Positions 1-6,967 of a stretch of DNA of 8,056 bases are shown in pieces. The stretch spans positions 1 to 8,056 of the forward strand of contig CAZRKH010000133.1 of assembly GCA_964600785.1 (NCBI GenBank), read 5' to 3'. The stretch comes from M30B53 sp964600785. Its GTDB lineage: Bacteria > Planctomycetota > Planctomycetia > Pirellulales > UBA1268. Positions within the stretch are counted from its first letter, which is position 1. Each line of letters opens with the position of its first letter. The notes under the pieces are model-generated. The model worked only from the letters and a program-made list of their open reading frames with translations. It was not told where the DNA came from and ran no database searches. A program made the translations under genes and the position numbers.

Positions 1-1092
1 GTGATGACCTCCCGCAGAGGCTACGACGACCCCTCGCTCCGCTACCCGGCGAGGGAAACGCTCGGGGGCGTGGAGGTGCGGCGGCTGCCGCTTTCAAGCT
101 TCGGGAAAAAGACGGTCGCCATGCGGCTCGCTGGGCAGCTGCTCTTCATGGTTCAGGTGATCCTGCGAGGACTCGTGATGCGACGGCCGGATGTCGTCGT
201 TGTCAGCACCAGCCCGCCGTTTGCCGGACTCGCCGGCGTCGTGCTCCGCCGCCTGCGAGGCATCCCGTTTGTGTGGTGGGTGATGGACATCAACCCCGAT
301 CAGCTCGTGGCCCACGGCTCGGCACAGCCGTCGTCCTGGCTCGTGCGGGCCCTCGACTGGCTCAACCGGAAGACCCTGGCCGCCGCAGAGAGAGTGGTCA
401 CGCTCGATCCCTTCATGAAGGCGAGGCTGCTCGAAAAATGCCCCGTCGAAGAGAAGCTCAGCGTGCTCCCCCCCTGGCCACACGACGACCGGCTCGCCAC
501 CGACCCCGAAGCGATCCACGACTTTCGCACCCGCCACGGGCTGGATGGGAAGTTCGTGGTGATGTATTCAGGCAACCACGCCCTGCAACACCCGCTATTC
601 ACGCTCCTCGACGCGGCGGCTCACCTCGCCGACCAACCGGATCTCGTGTTTGTCTTCATCGGCGGGGGCGCCGGCAAACAGGAGATCGAACAGCGGATCG
701 CCGCAGGAGCCGCGAACGTGCGGTCGCTGCCCTACCAGCCGCTCGCCACAATCGGGGCCAGCCTCGGCTCGGCGGACGTGCACGTGGTCACCATGGGCGA
801 CGACATGGTCGGCATCGTGCACCCCTGCAAGGTCTACGGAGCCCTCGCCATCGGCAGGCCGCTCTTGTTTTTCGGGCCACATGAATGCCACGTGGGCCAG
901 ATCATGGAGGGCAACGACCTCGGAGCGATCGTGGCCCACGGCGATGTGGCAGCCGCCCGCGAGGCCGTGCTGCGACTGCAAGGGCTCTCAGACGAGGCGC
1001 GAGCGGCCATCCGCGAGCGGAGCGGCCGACTCGTGCGGGAGCGGTTTGCACGGTCGAAACTGCTGGGGGAGTTTTGCGATTTGCTGGCGTAG
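1..1092 (+). CDS. GT4-type glycosyltransferase, WcaI-like (5' end outside window)
   Basis: Predicted cytoplasmic or membrane-associated GT-B glycosyltransferase that would transfer a sugar from a nucleotide donor during surface polysaccharide synthesis. The 363 visible residues begin with VMTSRRGYDDPS, which looks like the end of the usual 'GHxVxVxTSRxGY' strand, so roughly 40-50 N-terminal residues are missing and the GTG at base 1 is probably an internal Val. Visible family marks are the acceptor-side DVVVVSTSPPF (64-74) and WWVMDINPD (92-100), the linker LSVLPPWP (153-160), and the donor-side YSGNHALQHP (189-198), FIGGGAGKQEIE (219-230) and HPCKVYGALAIGRPLLF (274-290). These resemble the colanic-acid WcaI-like GT4 group; the exact sugar cannot be read from sequence. 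The TAG stop lies inside a palindromic repeat. It converges on the outer-membrane channel gene with a 50-base gap. Confidence 0.88.
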   Translation: MMTSRRGYDDPSLRYPARETLGGVEVRRLPLSSFGKKTVAMRLAGQLLFMVQVILRGLVMRRPDVVVVSTSPPFAGLAGVVLRRLRGIPFVWWVMDINPDQLVAHGSAQPSSWLVRALDWLNRKTLAAAERVVTLDPFMKARLLEKCPVEEKLSVLPPWPHDDRLATDPEAIHDFRTRHGLDGKFVVMYSGNHALQHPLFTLLDAAAHLADQPDLVFVFIGGGAGKQEIEQRIAAGAANVRSLPYQPLATIGASLGSADVHVVTMGDDMVGIVHPCKVYGALAIGRPLLFFGPHECHVGQIMEGNDLGAIVAHGDVAAAREAVLRLQGLSDEARAAIRERSGRLVRERFARSKLLGEFCDLLA

Positions 1093-1117
1093 GCCGGTGC
1101 GGGACGCACCGGCCTAC
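1089..1117 (+). repeat. REP-like palindrome, unit A
   Basis: A perfect inverted repeat: GTAGGCCGGTGCG (1089-1101), 3-base loop GGA, then the exact reverse complement (1105-1117). The 5' GTAG foot followed by a GC-rich stem is the layout of repetitive extragenic palindromes mobilised by RAYT (Y1/HUH) transposases. The TAG of the foot (1090-1092) is the stop codon of the upstream glycosyltransferase. No run of T follows the stem, so it is not a standard intrinsic terminator, although such hairpins can protect or attenuate transcripts. Confidence 0.85.
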
Positions 1118-1146
1118 GGTTGCCGGTTGCGGCGCAACCGGCCTAC
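1118..1146 (-). repeat. REP-like palindrome, unit B (inverted relative to A)
   Basis: On the minus strand this reads GTAG, then GCCGGTTGCG, one loop base, then CGCAACCGGC (arms 1133-1142 and 1122-1131), and ends in AACC. It is the same family as unit A but with TTGCG in place of TGCG in the stem, and it faces the opposite way, giving a two-unit inverted mosaic. Its GTAG foot (1146-1143) supplies the TAG stop of the outer-membrane channel gene. The same unit occurs at 8003-8031 with two substitutions. Confidence 0.85.
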
Positions 1147-2783
1147 GGGGCGGGTGGGGGGAGTGGGATTTCCTCGGTCACCGCCGAGAGCGGGACACGG
1201 TCGTACTCGAAACGCGTGCCCACCCGGTCAAGCGACGTGTCGGCCGCACGCAAATCGGCATCCGCCTTCCAATACTCCTGCCGCGCACCGATCTCCAAAA
1301 GATCCGCGTCAAACTTCGCCTGCTCGCGAAGCGTGACTCGCAGAATGTCGCTGCGACCCAGGCGAAACTGCTCCCGCTCAGCTTCCGCCACCAGATCGGC
1401 AAGGTCTTCCTGCTGCTGCGCCTGCTTGTGGAACTCGTAGGCTCGCTCCAGCTTCGAGTAGGCATCCTGGACCTCGGCACGCACGCGGTCGTAGGCAAAC
1501 TCCAGCCGTCGCTCGAGCTGGATGATCTGCGAATCGATCGTCTGCAAACGACCACGGGCATCCCGCCGCTGGGCCGGCATCTGAAACACGAGCGAAGCCC
1601 GCAGGACCTGCCGATCAAGGCCGTCAGGACCCGAGAGGGGGCTCTTGCCAAAGCCGGCATCCTGATTGCCGACCAGCTGGGCATCGATGCCGGGGAGTGT
1701 CTGGTTGACCGCCAGCTTTCGCTGCACCACGAGCTTTTCACGCTCCAAGGAGAGCCGCTCAAACTCCGGCCTTGCCGCCAACGCCCGAGCCAACGACGCC
1801 TCGTAGACCTCGACCGAAGGCGCGACCGGCTCTGGCATCGGCCGCATCCGCCGCCGCGCCGCCAGCAGCGGCTTGCCCGAATCATCCCGCAGGAAGAGTG
1901 AAAGGTCGATCGTCGACTGCTGCACCGCACGATCAGCCTGCACGAGCAGTCCCCGACGCAAGGCGATGTTTTTCTGATTGTCGATCCGCTCGATGTTGGC
2001 CATCACGCCGCGATCAACCTTGGCGGCAATCTCGCCATCCCGCCGCACCGCCAGCTTTTCCAGACGATCCGCCGCCCCCTCCTGTTCGCCGCTGCTCAGC
2101 CAGACCCAATACGCAATCGCCGCAGCCCGCATGTAGTCGAGGCGGCTGCGGAAGATGGTCGGCTCGGCAATCGCCTGGTCGAGCCGGGCCTGATCGCGAC
2201 CTGCCCGGGCCGGATCGATGTCGCGATTCTTGGCCAGCGGCATCGTGATCCCCCCCCGCACCTCGCCGACATTGGCCGTCTTCTGGGCGAGGTTGTAGGT
2301 GGGGAAATTGCCGAAGCCCGTACGGTAGCCGCCAAAAACCTGAACCCCGCCCCGCTGGAGCAGCTGCGAAAGACCGAAATCGGAACGGTAGTTTTCGTAG
2401 GTGCCCGGCGAGAGCGCGTTGCCGGACATGTCGATCGAGGTGTCAAACGCGCCCATGGCGGTCGTCGTCTGACCTGCGGCAATCCCCCGCTCCCGTTCGA
2501 TCGCCTGCAAAAGCGGGTAGTGGCGGCGAACGCTCTCGAGCACCTCGCCGAGGGTCAGCGGCCCCGGCCGCTGGTCGATCGCCAGATTGCCGGGCAGCCG
2601 GGCTTCCGCCGGCGGAGCCAGCGCAGGGGCATTGGGGGCTGCCGGCTGGATCACCGGGGAATTCTCCAGCGGCGAGACGGCCGGCGGCTGCGGACGAACC
2701 CTGATCGGAGGCAATGGCTCCACCGCCCTGGCCGTGACGGTCAGGCCGACCAAGCAGGCGGCGGATAGGCAGATCAGCCTCAT
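1143..2783 (-). CDS. TolC-family outer-membrane efflux/secretion channel
   Basis: Outer-membrane and periplasmic exit duct of a tripartite exporter, 546 residues. Residues 1-20 form a signal peptide (MRLICLSAACLVGLTVTARA) with a likely cut after ARA. Residues 22-64 are an unusual Pro/Ala-rich linker. The OEP core runs from LTLGEVL (76) to near the C-terminus, with long amphipathic helices (for example IIQLERRLEFAYDRVRAEV) and GGYRTGFGNFPTYN, a likely barrel or loop segment. It is last in the operon after the HlyD gene. An in-frame TTG at 2795 would overlap the HlyD stop, but ATG 2783 is preferred because a GAGG ribosome site (2793-2790) lies 6 bases upstream and gives a clean signal peptide. 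The core is typical in size. The C-terminus ends EIPLPPPAP, with the TAG taken from a palindromic repeat. Function as a channel is inferred from family. Confidence 0.92.
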   Translation of the reverse strand: MRLICLSAACLVGLTVTARAVEPLPPIRVRPQPPAVSPLENSPVIQPAAPNAPALAPPAEARLPGNLAIDQRPGPLTLGEVLESVRRHYPLLQAIERERGIAAGQTTTAMGAFDTSIDMSGNALSPGTYENYRSDFGLSQLLQRGGVQVFGGYRTGFGNFPTYNLAQKTANVGEVRGGITMPLAKNRDIDPARAGRDQARLDQAIAEPTIFRSRLDYMRAAAIAYWVWLSSGEQEGAADRLEKLAVRRDGEIAAKVDRGVMANIERIDNQKNIALRRGLLVQADRAVQQSTIDLSLFLRDDSGKPLLAARRRMRPMPEPVAPSVEVYEASLARALAARPEFERLSLEREKLVVQRKLAVNQTLPGIDAQLVGNQDAGFGKSPLSGPDGLDRQVLRASLVFQMPAQRRDARGRLQTIDSQIIQLERRLEFAYDRVRAEVQDAYSKLERAYEFHKQAQQQEDLADLVAEAEREQFRLGRSDILRVTLREQAKFDADLLEIGARQEYWKADADLRAADTSLDRVGTRFEYDRVPLSAVTEEIPLPPPAP

Positions 2784-2791
2784 CGGTAGCC

Positions 2792-4195
2792 TCAACCCAC
2801 CTTGATCTTGGGGGGCTTGGGAGCCTCTCTATCCGACTTGCGAACCGGCGCGAGCACCGGTGGGAAGCCGTTGAGCCGCCGCCAGATCTCGAAGCCGAGA
2901 GGCACGCGGTTGAGAAACACCCAGCCGATCACCTGGTTGCCCTGCCGCAGAAACTCGGGGTCTGGCCATTCATCGCCTTGCATGACCACATCCGGCTGGA
3001 CGAGGATCCGGCACTGCCCGGCCAGACCACTGGCCGCGTCAACCTGGCGAATCCTGCCGCCGAAGGTTCCGATGGCCAGCTCCGGCCAGCCGGAAAACTG
3101 CACCGCCGGCCAGCCCTCGAACTGCAGCCTCACGTGGGGCATCTCGTTGTGTCGGTCGGCATAGGCCAACACGATCGGTGCATCGACCCCGTCGAGAAAC
3201 AGCTCCGCGACGCGATCGGCGGTGTCGGGCACGATCGTGCACAGCTCGTCGCCCTCCTGCACGTAGAGCCCGCCCTGGGCCACATTGGCATTGACCCGAA
3301 ACACGACCCCGTCACACGGAGCCACCACGCGGCGGGCCTTGAACCGCTCGATGCGGTTGTCGATCTCCTGAATCTCCCGCTCGATGTTGAAGAGATTCTG
3401 CTCGGCCTTGCGGAGGTTGCCGCGGGCCACCGCGATCGACGAGAGGCCGCTGGCATCGGCCTGCATGAGCAAGGCTTCCTGGGTGAGCAGGGCCGCTCGT
3501 GCCCTGGCGATCTCCGCGTCAGCCTTTTCGGTATCGGTGACGGCACGGTCAGCCCGCATCCGCGCCTCGTCGCGATTGAGCCGGCTCTCGAGCCCGCCGA
3601 AGCGTGGGTTGGAGAAGAGGTCATCGAACATCTCAAACCGGCTTTTTTCAAAATCCCTGGCAAAGGTGGCGTTGGCCTTGGCCTGCTCGGCCACCTCGAT
3701 CGCCCGCCGGGCCGCCTCGCGGTTGGCCTTGGCGGCCTCGATGGCCGCCTCCCGGGCCGATTCCTGGGCCGCGGCCGCCGCGTTGAGTTCTTCAAACTCC
3801 TGCCTTGCCGCTGAGAGTCGGCTGGCGAGCATCGCCCGCTGGGCATCGAGCCGGGCCGCCAGTTCGGGATCGTTGTCCTCGATATCGACGATCGGATCGC
3901 CGCCCGTCACGCGGGTGCCTTCGACCACATACCAGTTGCGGACCTGGCCGGAGATCCGCGCCGTGATCACCTGCATCCGCTCCACCGGTGCATAGGCCAC
4001 GATCGTGCCGCGGCACATCACCGTTTGCTGCCAGGGAACAAAGGCCAACGCGAAGGGGATCGACATGAACACCGCGAACACCGTGCGGGCCATCCACCGC
4101 ACGGGCCGGGGCGTGAGCGCACGCTCCAGCGAAACCCTCTCCTCGGGGCTGTGCAGCGGCGGCCGGCGTTGTTCGGCTTGCGGGGTTATGACCAT
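2792..4195 (-). CDS. HlyD-family periplasmic adaptor (membrane fusion protein)
   Basis: Adaptor linking an inner-membrane transporter to the outer-membrane channel, 467 residues. In order: cytoplasmic N-tail (1-34), one membrane anchor (about 36-54, ARTVFAVFMSIPFALAFVPW), first half of the lipoyl domain (about 73-109, with ISGQVRNWYVVEGTRV), a long Ala/Glu/Arg-rich coiled-coil hairpin (about 110-287) with its turn near FDDLFSNPRFGG (190-201), second lipoyl half (VVAPCDGVVFRVNANVAQGG, 290-309), then beta-barrel and membrane-proximal regions. A tandem QFEGWPAV/QFSGWPEL (358-373) is distinctive. The start is ATG 4195, which overlaps the end of the ABC gene by 10 bases; 21 more upstream codons are open but would lie deep in the ABC gene. 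The TGA stop (2794-2792) overlaps the ribosome site of the channel gene, suggesting translational coupling. No frame damage is visible. Confidence 0.92.
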   Translation of the reverse strand: MVITPQAEQRRPPLHSPEERVSLERALTPRPVRWMARTVFAVFMSIPFALAFVPWQQTVMCRGTIVAYAPVERMQVITARISGQVRNWYVVEGTRVTGGDPIVDIEDNDPELAARLDAQRAMLASRLSAARQEFEELNAAAAAQESAREAAIEAAKANREAARRAIEVAEQAKANATFARDFEKSRFEMFDDLFSNPRFGGLESRLNRDEARMRADRAVTDTEKADAEIARARAALLTQEALLMQADASGLSSIAVARGNLRKAEQNLFNIEREIQEIDNRIERFKARRVVAPCDGVVFRVNANVAQGGLYVQEGDELCTIVPDTADRVAELFLDGVDAPIVLAYADRHNEMPHVRLQFEGWPAVQFSGWPELAIGTFGGRIRQVDAASGLAGQCRILVQPDVVMQGDEWPDPEFLRQGNQVIGWVFLNRVPLGFEIWRRLNGFPPVLAPVRKSDREAPKPPKIKVG

Positions 4196-5856
4196 TCCAG
4201 CACCCTGTCGCAGCGGTTGCGGAGATCGTCGCGCACGGTCACGACCACGAGTGTCCATCCTGCCGTATGGTCGAAGAGGCTGTCGAGCAATTCCGGGCGC
4301 TCCTGCAGATTGAGCCCGTCGAGCATGCCGTCAATCAACAGCAGGCGGGGCCGACCGACGAGCGCCCGGGCCACGGCGAGGCGACTGATCTCATTATTCG
4401 AAAGCGGCCGGCCATCGGGCGTGAGTTCGGTTTCGATGCCCTCAGGCAGCCGGGCGACACGCTGCGAGAGGCCCACCATGTCCAGGGCCCGCCGCAGATC
4501 GGGCCCTGAGAGCTCATCCCGGCCGAGACGGAGATTTTCGGCGAGGGTGCCGGCGAAGACCTCCGCACGGCCCACGAACGCCACCTGCTGCCGCGCCGCG
4601 GCGCGATTGAGCGAACGGGCGTCGATGCCATCGTATTCAAGCAGACCATCAGTGGGCAGCCGCAACAGCCCGAGCGTTTCAAGGAGGCGGGTTTTGCCCC
4701 GCGGACCGACCACGGCAAGCCGCTCACCAGGCTCGATGACAAGCCTCCGCAATTCGGCGTTGCCATCGAAAAGCTCGGCGGACACCGCCAGCGGGCCGGT
4801 CGCCTCCAAGAGCTCGCCGCGGTCCGGCTCGGGGGGCAGTTTGTCGAGAACGCCCAGCTTGTCGAGCGTGGCCTGCAGATCGTAGAAGATCTCGACGTAT
4901 TTGCCGATTTTCGAGAGGGCCGCAAGCACGAGCGTGACGATCAGCTCGCTTGCCACGAGCTGGCCGAGCGTGAGCTGCCGATTGATGACCAGCCAGCCGC
5001 CGAGACCCAGCAGGATCGTGCTGGCCACCGCCTCGAGCATCAAGGCGAAAAGCGTCTGCCGCCAGATGACTGCGAAGTGACGTCTGCGGGTGGAGATGTA
5101 GTGGTTGGCAAGCTGGTCGACACGATTGACCGCCAGCATGTCTCCCTCGCCGCTGCGGAAGGTGTGTGGGCAGCGGGCCACCTCCTCGAGCCAGGCCGCC
5201 ACGTCGAACTTCGCGTAGCTCTCGGCGATACTCGTTCGCACGCCGCCAAGGCCGAGCACCAGGAGCATGAAAATTACGAGCGTCGCCAGCACCAGGGCGA
5301 AGGTCAGCAGGTAGGGATGGTAGAAGGCCAACACAATCAGGCCCACGAGGGTCATCATGATGATGCCCACTCCTTCCACGAGCAGCGTGGCGATCGACTT
5401 CTGCCCGGAGGAGACCTCGAAAAAGCGGTTCACGATGTCGGCCCGATTCTTACCGTCGAAAGACTCGATGCCCGTACGCGCGAGGCGATCTGCAAAGCTG
5501 AGGGCCATTCGCACAAACAGCCGTCGCTGAAGGCACTCCGCGACGTAGGTCTGCATCGCCCGCAGCACCGCTGCCACGAAGAGCAGGGCAAACATCACCA
5601 TCGCCAGCACAGCCACCGGCCAGAGCAATATGCCGAAGGCGACGGTGTTGACCAGCGCCTCGATCGCAGCCGGTGCCACCAGCGAGAGCAGCCCCACGCC
5701 CAACGCGAAGGCCAGCAGCGTGAAGACGTCTGTCCACTCCAGACGCATCAGTTCCATCAACCGCTGCCACGGTCCTTTGCCCTTGCCATCATCAGGCGGG
5801 CCGAGGAGCAGTGTTGGTGGTTCGTCTTTCGGTGGTGGGGCGACGGCGGTCACCAT
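4186..5856 (-). CDS. Type I secretion-like ABC transporter protein with degenerate ATPase domain
   Basis: Inner-membrane half-transporter of 556 residues, first gene of an ABC-HlyD-TolC operon. After a Pro-rich cytoplasmic N-tail (1-40; no C39 peptidase) come about six membrane segments (roughly 44-66, 78-98, 160-178, 182-203, 268-290, 297-317), then a nucleotide-binding-type domain (about 350-556). Every catalytic motif deviates. Walker A is GPRGKT (384-389), two residues shorter than GxxGxGK[ST]. The Q-loop position is Arg430. The signature is LSNNE (485-489) in place of LSGGQ. Walker B LLLID ends in Gly510 where the catalytic Glu belongs. The D-loop is DGLN (513-516) and the switch His is Val541. 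Neighbouring fold elements such as SRLAVARALVGRPRLLLID are well kept. ATG 5856 is chosen for its strong AGGAAGGA ribosome site (5872-5865), 8 bases away. Probably a pseudo-ATPase, a partner of an active half-transporter, or a divergent enzyme; the sequence cannot decide. Confidence 0.9.
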   Translation of the reverse strand: MVTAVAPPPKDEPPTLLLGPPDDGKGKGPWQRLMELMRLEWTDVFTLLAFALGVGLLSLVAPAAIEALVNTVAFGILLWPVAVLAMVMFALLFVAAVLRAMQTYVAECLQRRLFVRMALSFADRLARTGIESFDGKNRADIVNRFFEVSSGQKSIATLLVEGVGIIMMTLVGLIVLAFYHPYLLTFALVLATLVIFMLLVLGLGGVRTSIAESYAKFDVAAWLEEVARCPHTFRSGEGDMLAVNRVDQLANHYISTRRRHFAVIWRQTLFALMLEAVASTILLGLGGWLVINRQLTLGQLVASELIVTLVLAALSKIGKYVEIFYDLQATLDKLGVLDKLPPEPDRGELLEATGPLAVSAELFDGNAELRRLVIEPGERLAVVGPRGKTRLLETLGLLRLPTDGLLEYDGIDARSLNRAAARQQVAFVGRAEVFAGTLAENLRLGRDELSGPDLRRALDMVGLSQRVARLPEGIETELTPDGRPLSNNEISRLAVARALVGRPRLLLIDGMLDGLNLQERPELLDSLFDHTAGWTLVVVTVRDDLRNRCDRVLEWS

Positions 5857-5894
5857 GGCAACGATCCTTCCTGCCCGGCGCGTGGGCGACGACC

Positions 5895-5910
5895 CGGGCC
5901 CTCCGGCCCG
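5895..5910 (-). promoter_or_regulatory. Small hairpin in the leader of the secretion operon
   Basis: CGGGCC and GGCCCG form a 6-bp stem around a 4-base loop (5901-5904), which reads GGAG on the minus strand. It lies about 40 bases before the ABC start, so it would be in the 5' leader if transcription begins upstream of it. A role in translation or RNA stability is only possible; short GC stems are common in GC-rich DNA. Confidence 0.25.
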
Positions 5911-5923
5911 AGAATCCGACTCC

Positions 5924-5936
5924 TCGATATTTTCGG
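5924..5936. promoter_or_regulatory. Weaker LysR-type half-dyad near the ABC gene
   Basis: TCGATATTTTCGG matches the stronger box at 5992-6004 (TCGAATTTTTCGA) at 10 of 13 positions and starts 68 bases from it. It is 68-80 bases upstream of the ABC start. LysR-type regulators often bind a strong dyad plus a weaker activation site close to the target promoter, and this pair fits that pattern. Identification is by sequence similarity only. Confidence 0.35.
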
Positions 5937-5947
5937 CACAATCGTCA

Positions 5948-5967
5948 TTGTCGGTTGACTTCGACAA
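5948..5967. promoter_or_regulatory. Inverted repeat TTGTCG-N8-CGACAA in divergent region
   Basis: Perfect 6-base arms (5948-5953 and 5962-5967) separated by 8 bases, in the AT-rich stretch between the divergent nhaR-like gene and secretion operon. It could be an operator half-pair, or it could sit in a promoter: TTGACT at 5955-5960 resembles a -35 element, but no good -10 lies at standard spacing on the plus strand. Confidence 0.35.
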
Positions 5968-5990
5968 AACTAAATATGTTGATACGATAC

Positions 5991-6005
5991 ATCGAATTTT
6001 TCGAT
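5991..6005. promoter_or_regulatory. Candidate LysR-type operator (T-N11-A dyad)
   Basis: ATCGAATTTTTCGAT is a perfect dyad with 6-base arms and a TTT centre. It contains T-N11-A (T5992 to A6004), the classic LysR-family recognition pattern. It lies 33-47 bases before the nhaR-like start and about 135 bases before the ABC start, where one protein could repress its own gene and act on the divergent operon. Binding is inferred from position and symmetry. Confidence 0.5.
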
Positions 6006-6038
6006 GATTTGAGGGCCGTGGGCCTCCCCGGGTGACCA

Positions 6039-6956
6039 ATGGCGTGGCTGAACTACCACCATTTGCTCTATTTTTGGACGGTAGCCCGCGAGGGGAGTAT
6101 TGCGGCGGCCTGCCGCCGGCTGCATCTTTCCCAGCCCACGATCAGCGGCCAGATCAAAACCCTCGAACGCACGCTCAAAGCCCGACTCCTCGAACGGAAG
6201 GGCCGCTCGATCGCCCTCACCGAGACCGGCCGGCTCGTGTATCGCTACGCGGATGAGATTTTTTCGATCGGTCGGGAACTCGAAGATGCCCTGGCCGGCC
6301 ATCCAAGCGGCGGCAGCCTGCGGTTGGCGGTCGGGGTGGCCGACACGCTCCCGAAACTGATCGTGCACCGATTGCTCCAGCCGGCGCTGGGGCTGGAGAA
6401 ACAGGAAGTCCACGTCAACTGCGTCGACGGGGATCCCAAGCGACTGCTCGCCCAACTGGCCCTGCACGAACTCGACGTCGTGATCAGCGACTATCCGGCA
6501 AGCCCTCAACTGGGCACGCGTGCCTTCAATCATCCGCTCGGCGAGTGTGGTGTGAGCTTTTTCGCGGCGGCCGGGCTGGCGGCCAAATGTCGCCACGGGT
6601 TCCCGCAGTCGCTCGACGGGGCACCGCTGCTGCTGCCGGCGGGCAGTGCCGCCTTGCGGCGGCCTTTGGAACAATGGCTCGAGGAACTGGGTGTTCGCCC
6701 GGTTGTGCGCGGGGAGTTTACCGACAGTGCCCTGTTGAAAACCTTCGGCGCGAGGGGCGAGGGGATCTTCACGGCCCCGCAGGTGATCGAGAAGGAGGTG
6801 ATGCAGATGTACGGGGTCGATCTGGTGGGCCGGGAGGAACGACTCCGCGAACGGTTCTTCGCCATCTCGGTGGAGAAGCGGCTCGTCCATCCGTGCGTGC
6901 TGGCGATCACGGGCGGCAGTGTGGCCGATGTGGGGTCAATGCACACCGGACGATGA
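6039..6956 (+). CDS. nhaR: LysR-family transcriptional regulator, NhaR-like
   Basis: DNA-binding regulator of 305 residues, the usual LysR length. The N-terminal winged helix-turn-helix spans about 1-62, with the recognition segment GSIAAACRRLHLSQPTISGQ (19-38), and is followed by a linker helix and a periplasmic-binding-protein-like effector domain (about 91-300). NYHHLLYFWTVAREGS, LVYRYADEIF, GECGVSF and LLKTFGARGEGIFTAP closely follow the pattern I recall for E. coli NhaR, which responds to sodium and controls an Na+/H+ antiporter and also biofilm polysaccharide (pga) genes. No antiporter gene is in view. It is divergent from the secretion operon across 182 bases that contain T-N11-A dyads, so it probably regulates that operon and itself. 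The start is ATG 6039, with a short-spaced GGGTGA (6030-6035). The fucosyltransferase-like gene follows directly. Confidence 0.85.
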   Translation: MAWLNYHHLLYFWTVAREGSIAAACRRLHLSQPTISGQIKTLERTLKARLLERKGRSIALTETGRLVYRYADEIFSIGRELEDALAGHPSGGSLRLAVGVADTLPKLIVHRLLQPALGLEKQEVHVNCVDGDPKRLLAQLALHELDVVISDYPASPQLGTRAFNHPLGECGVSFFAAAGLAAKCRHGFPQSLDGAPLLLPAGSAALRRPLEQWLEELGVRPVVRGEFTDSALLKTFGARGEGIFTAPQVIEKEVMQMYGVDLVGREERLRERFFAISVEKRLVHPCVLAITGGSVADVGSMHTGR

Positions 6957-6967
6957 GGATTGCGGGC

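Noticed and set aside
1093..1142. Rho-independent terminator between the convergent genes
   Set aside because: The stems are strong but have no T run after them on either strand. Called repeats; termination is possible but not shown.
885..1901. 338-codon open frame on the plus strand across the GT4 end and the channel gene
   Set aside because: It lies antisense to the channel gene and out of frame with the GT4 gene, has an Arg/Pro/Leu-rich composition with no domain, and crosses the repeats. It is a shadow of GC-rich coding DNA.
2754..2783. Lipoprotein signal (LSAAC) in the channel protein
   Set aside because: The Cys is residue 10, too early for a lipobox, with the hydrophobic stretch continuing after it. 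A standard cut after ARA is more likely.
2781..2810. TTG start at 2795 for the channel gene
   Set aside because: It would add four residues before the signal peptide. ATG 2783 has GAGG at a 6-base distance and gives a normal signal sequence.
2978..3814. 278-codon plus-strand open frame opposite the HlyD gene
   Set aside because: Antisense to a clear HlyD gene. Its composition mirrors the coiled-coil codons, with no recognisable family or ribosome site.
5077..5958. 293-codon plus-strand open frame opposite the ABC membrane domain
   Set aside because: Rich in His, Gln and Glu, as expected from the antisense of hydrophobic codons, and it runs into the control region. Judged non-coding.
5955..5988. 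Sigma-70 promoter for the regulator (TTGACT with TACGAT)
   Set aside because: The spacing is 22 bases and the -10 matches only four of six. TCGACA (5961-5966) gives 16-base spacing but remains too weak to call.
5857..6039. 61-codon upstream extension of the ABC frame
   Set aside because: The frame is open but would cover the whole divergent control region, begins with TTG at the edge of the regulator gene, and has no transporter-like content. ATG 5856 has a strong ribosome site.
6545..6967. Longer N-terminus for the GT10 protein starting inside the regulator gene
   Set aside because: This part overlaps the well-supported regulator in another frame and shows no family similarity.
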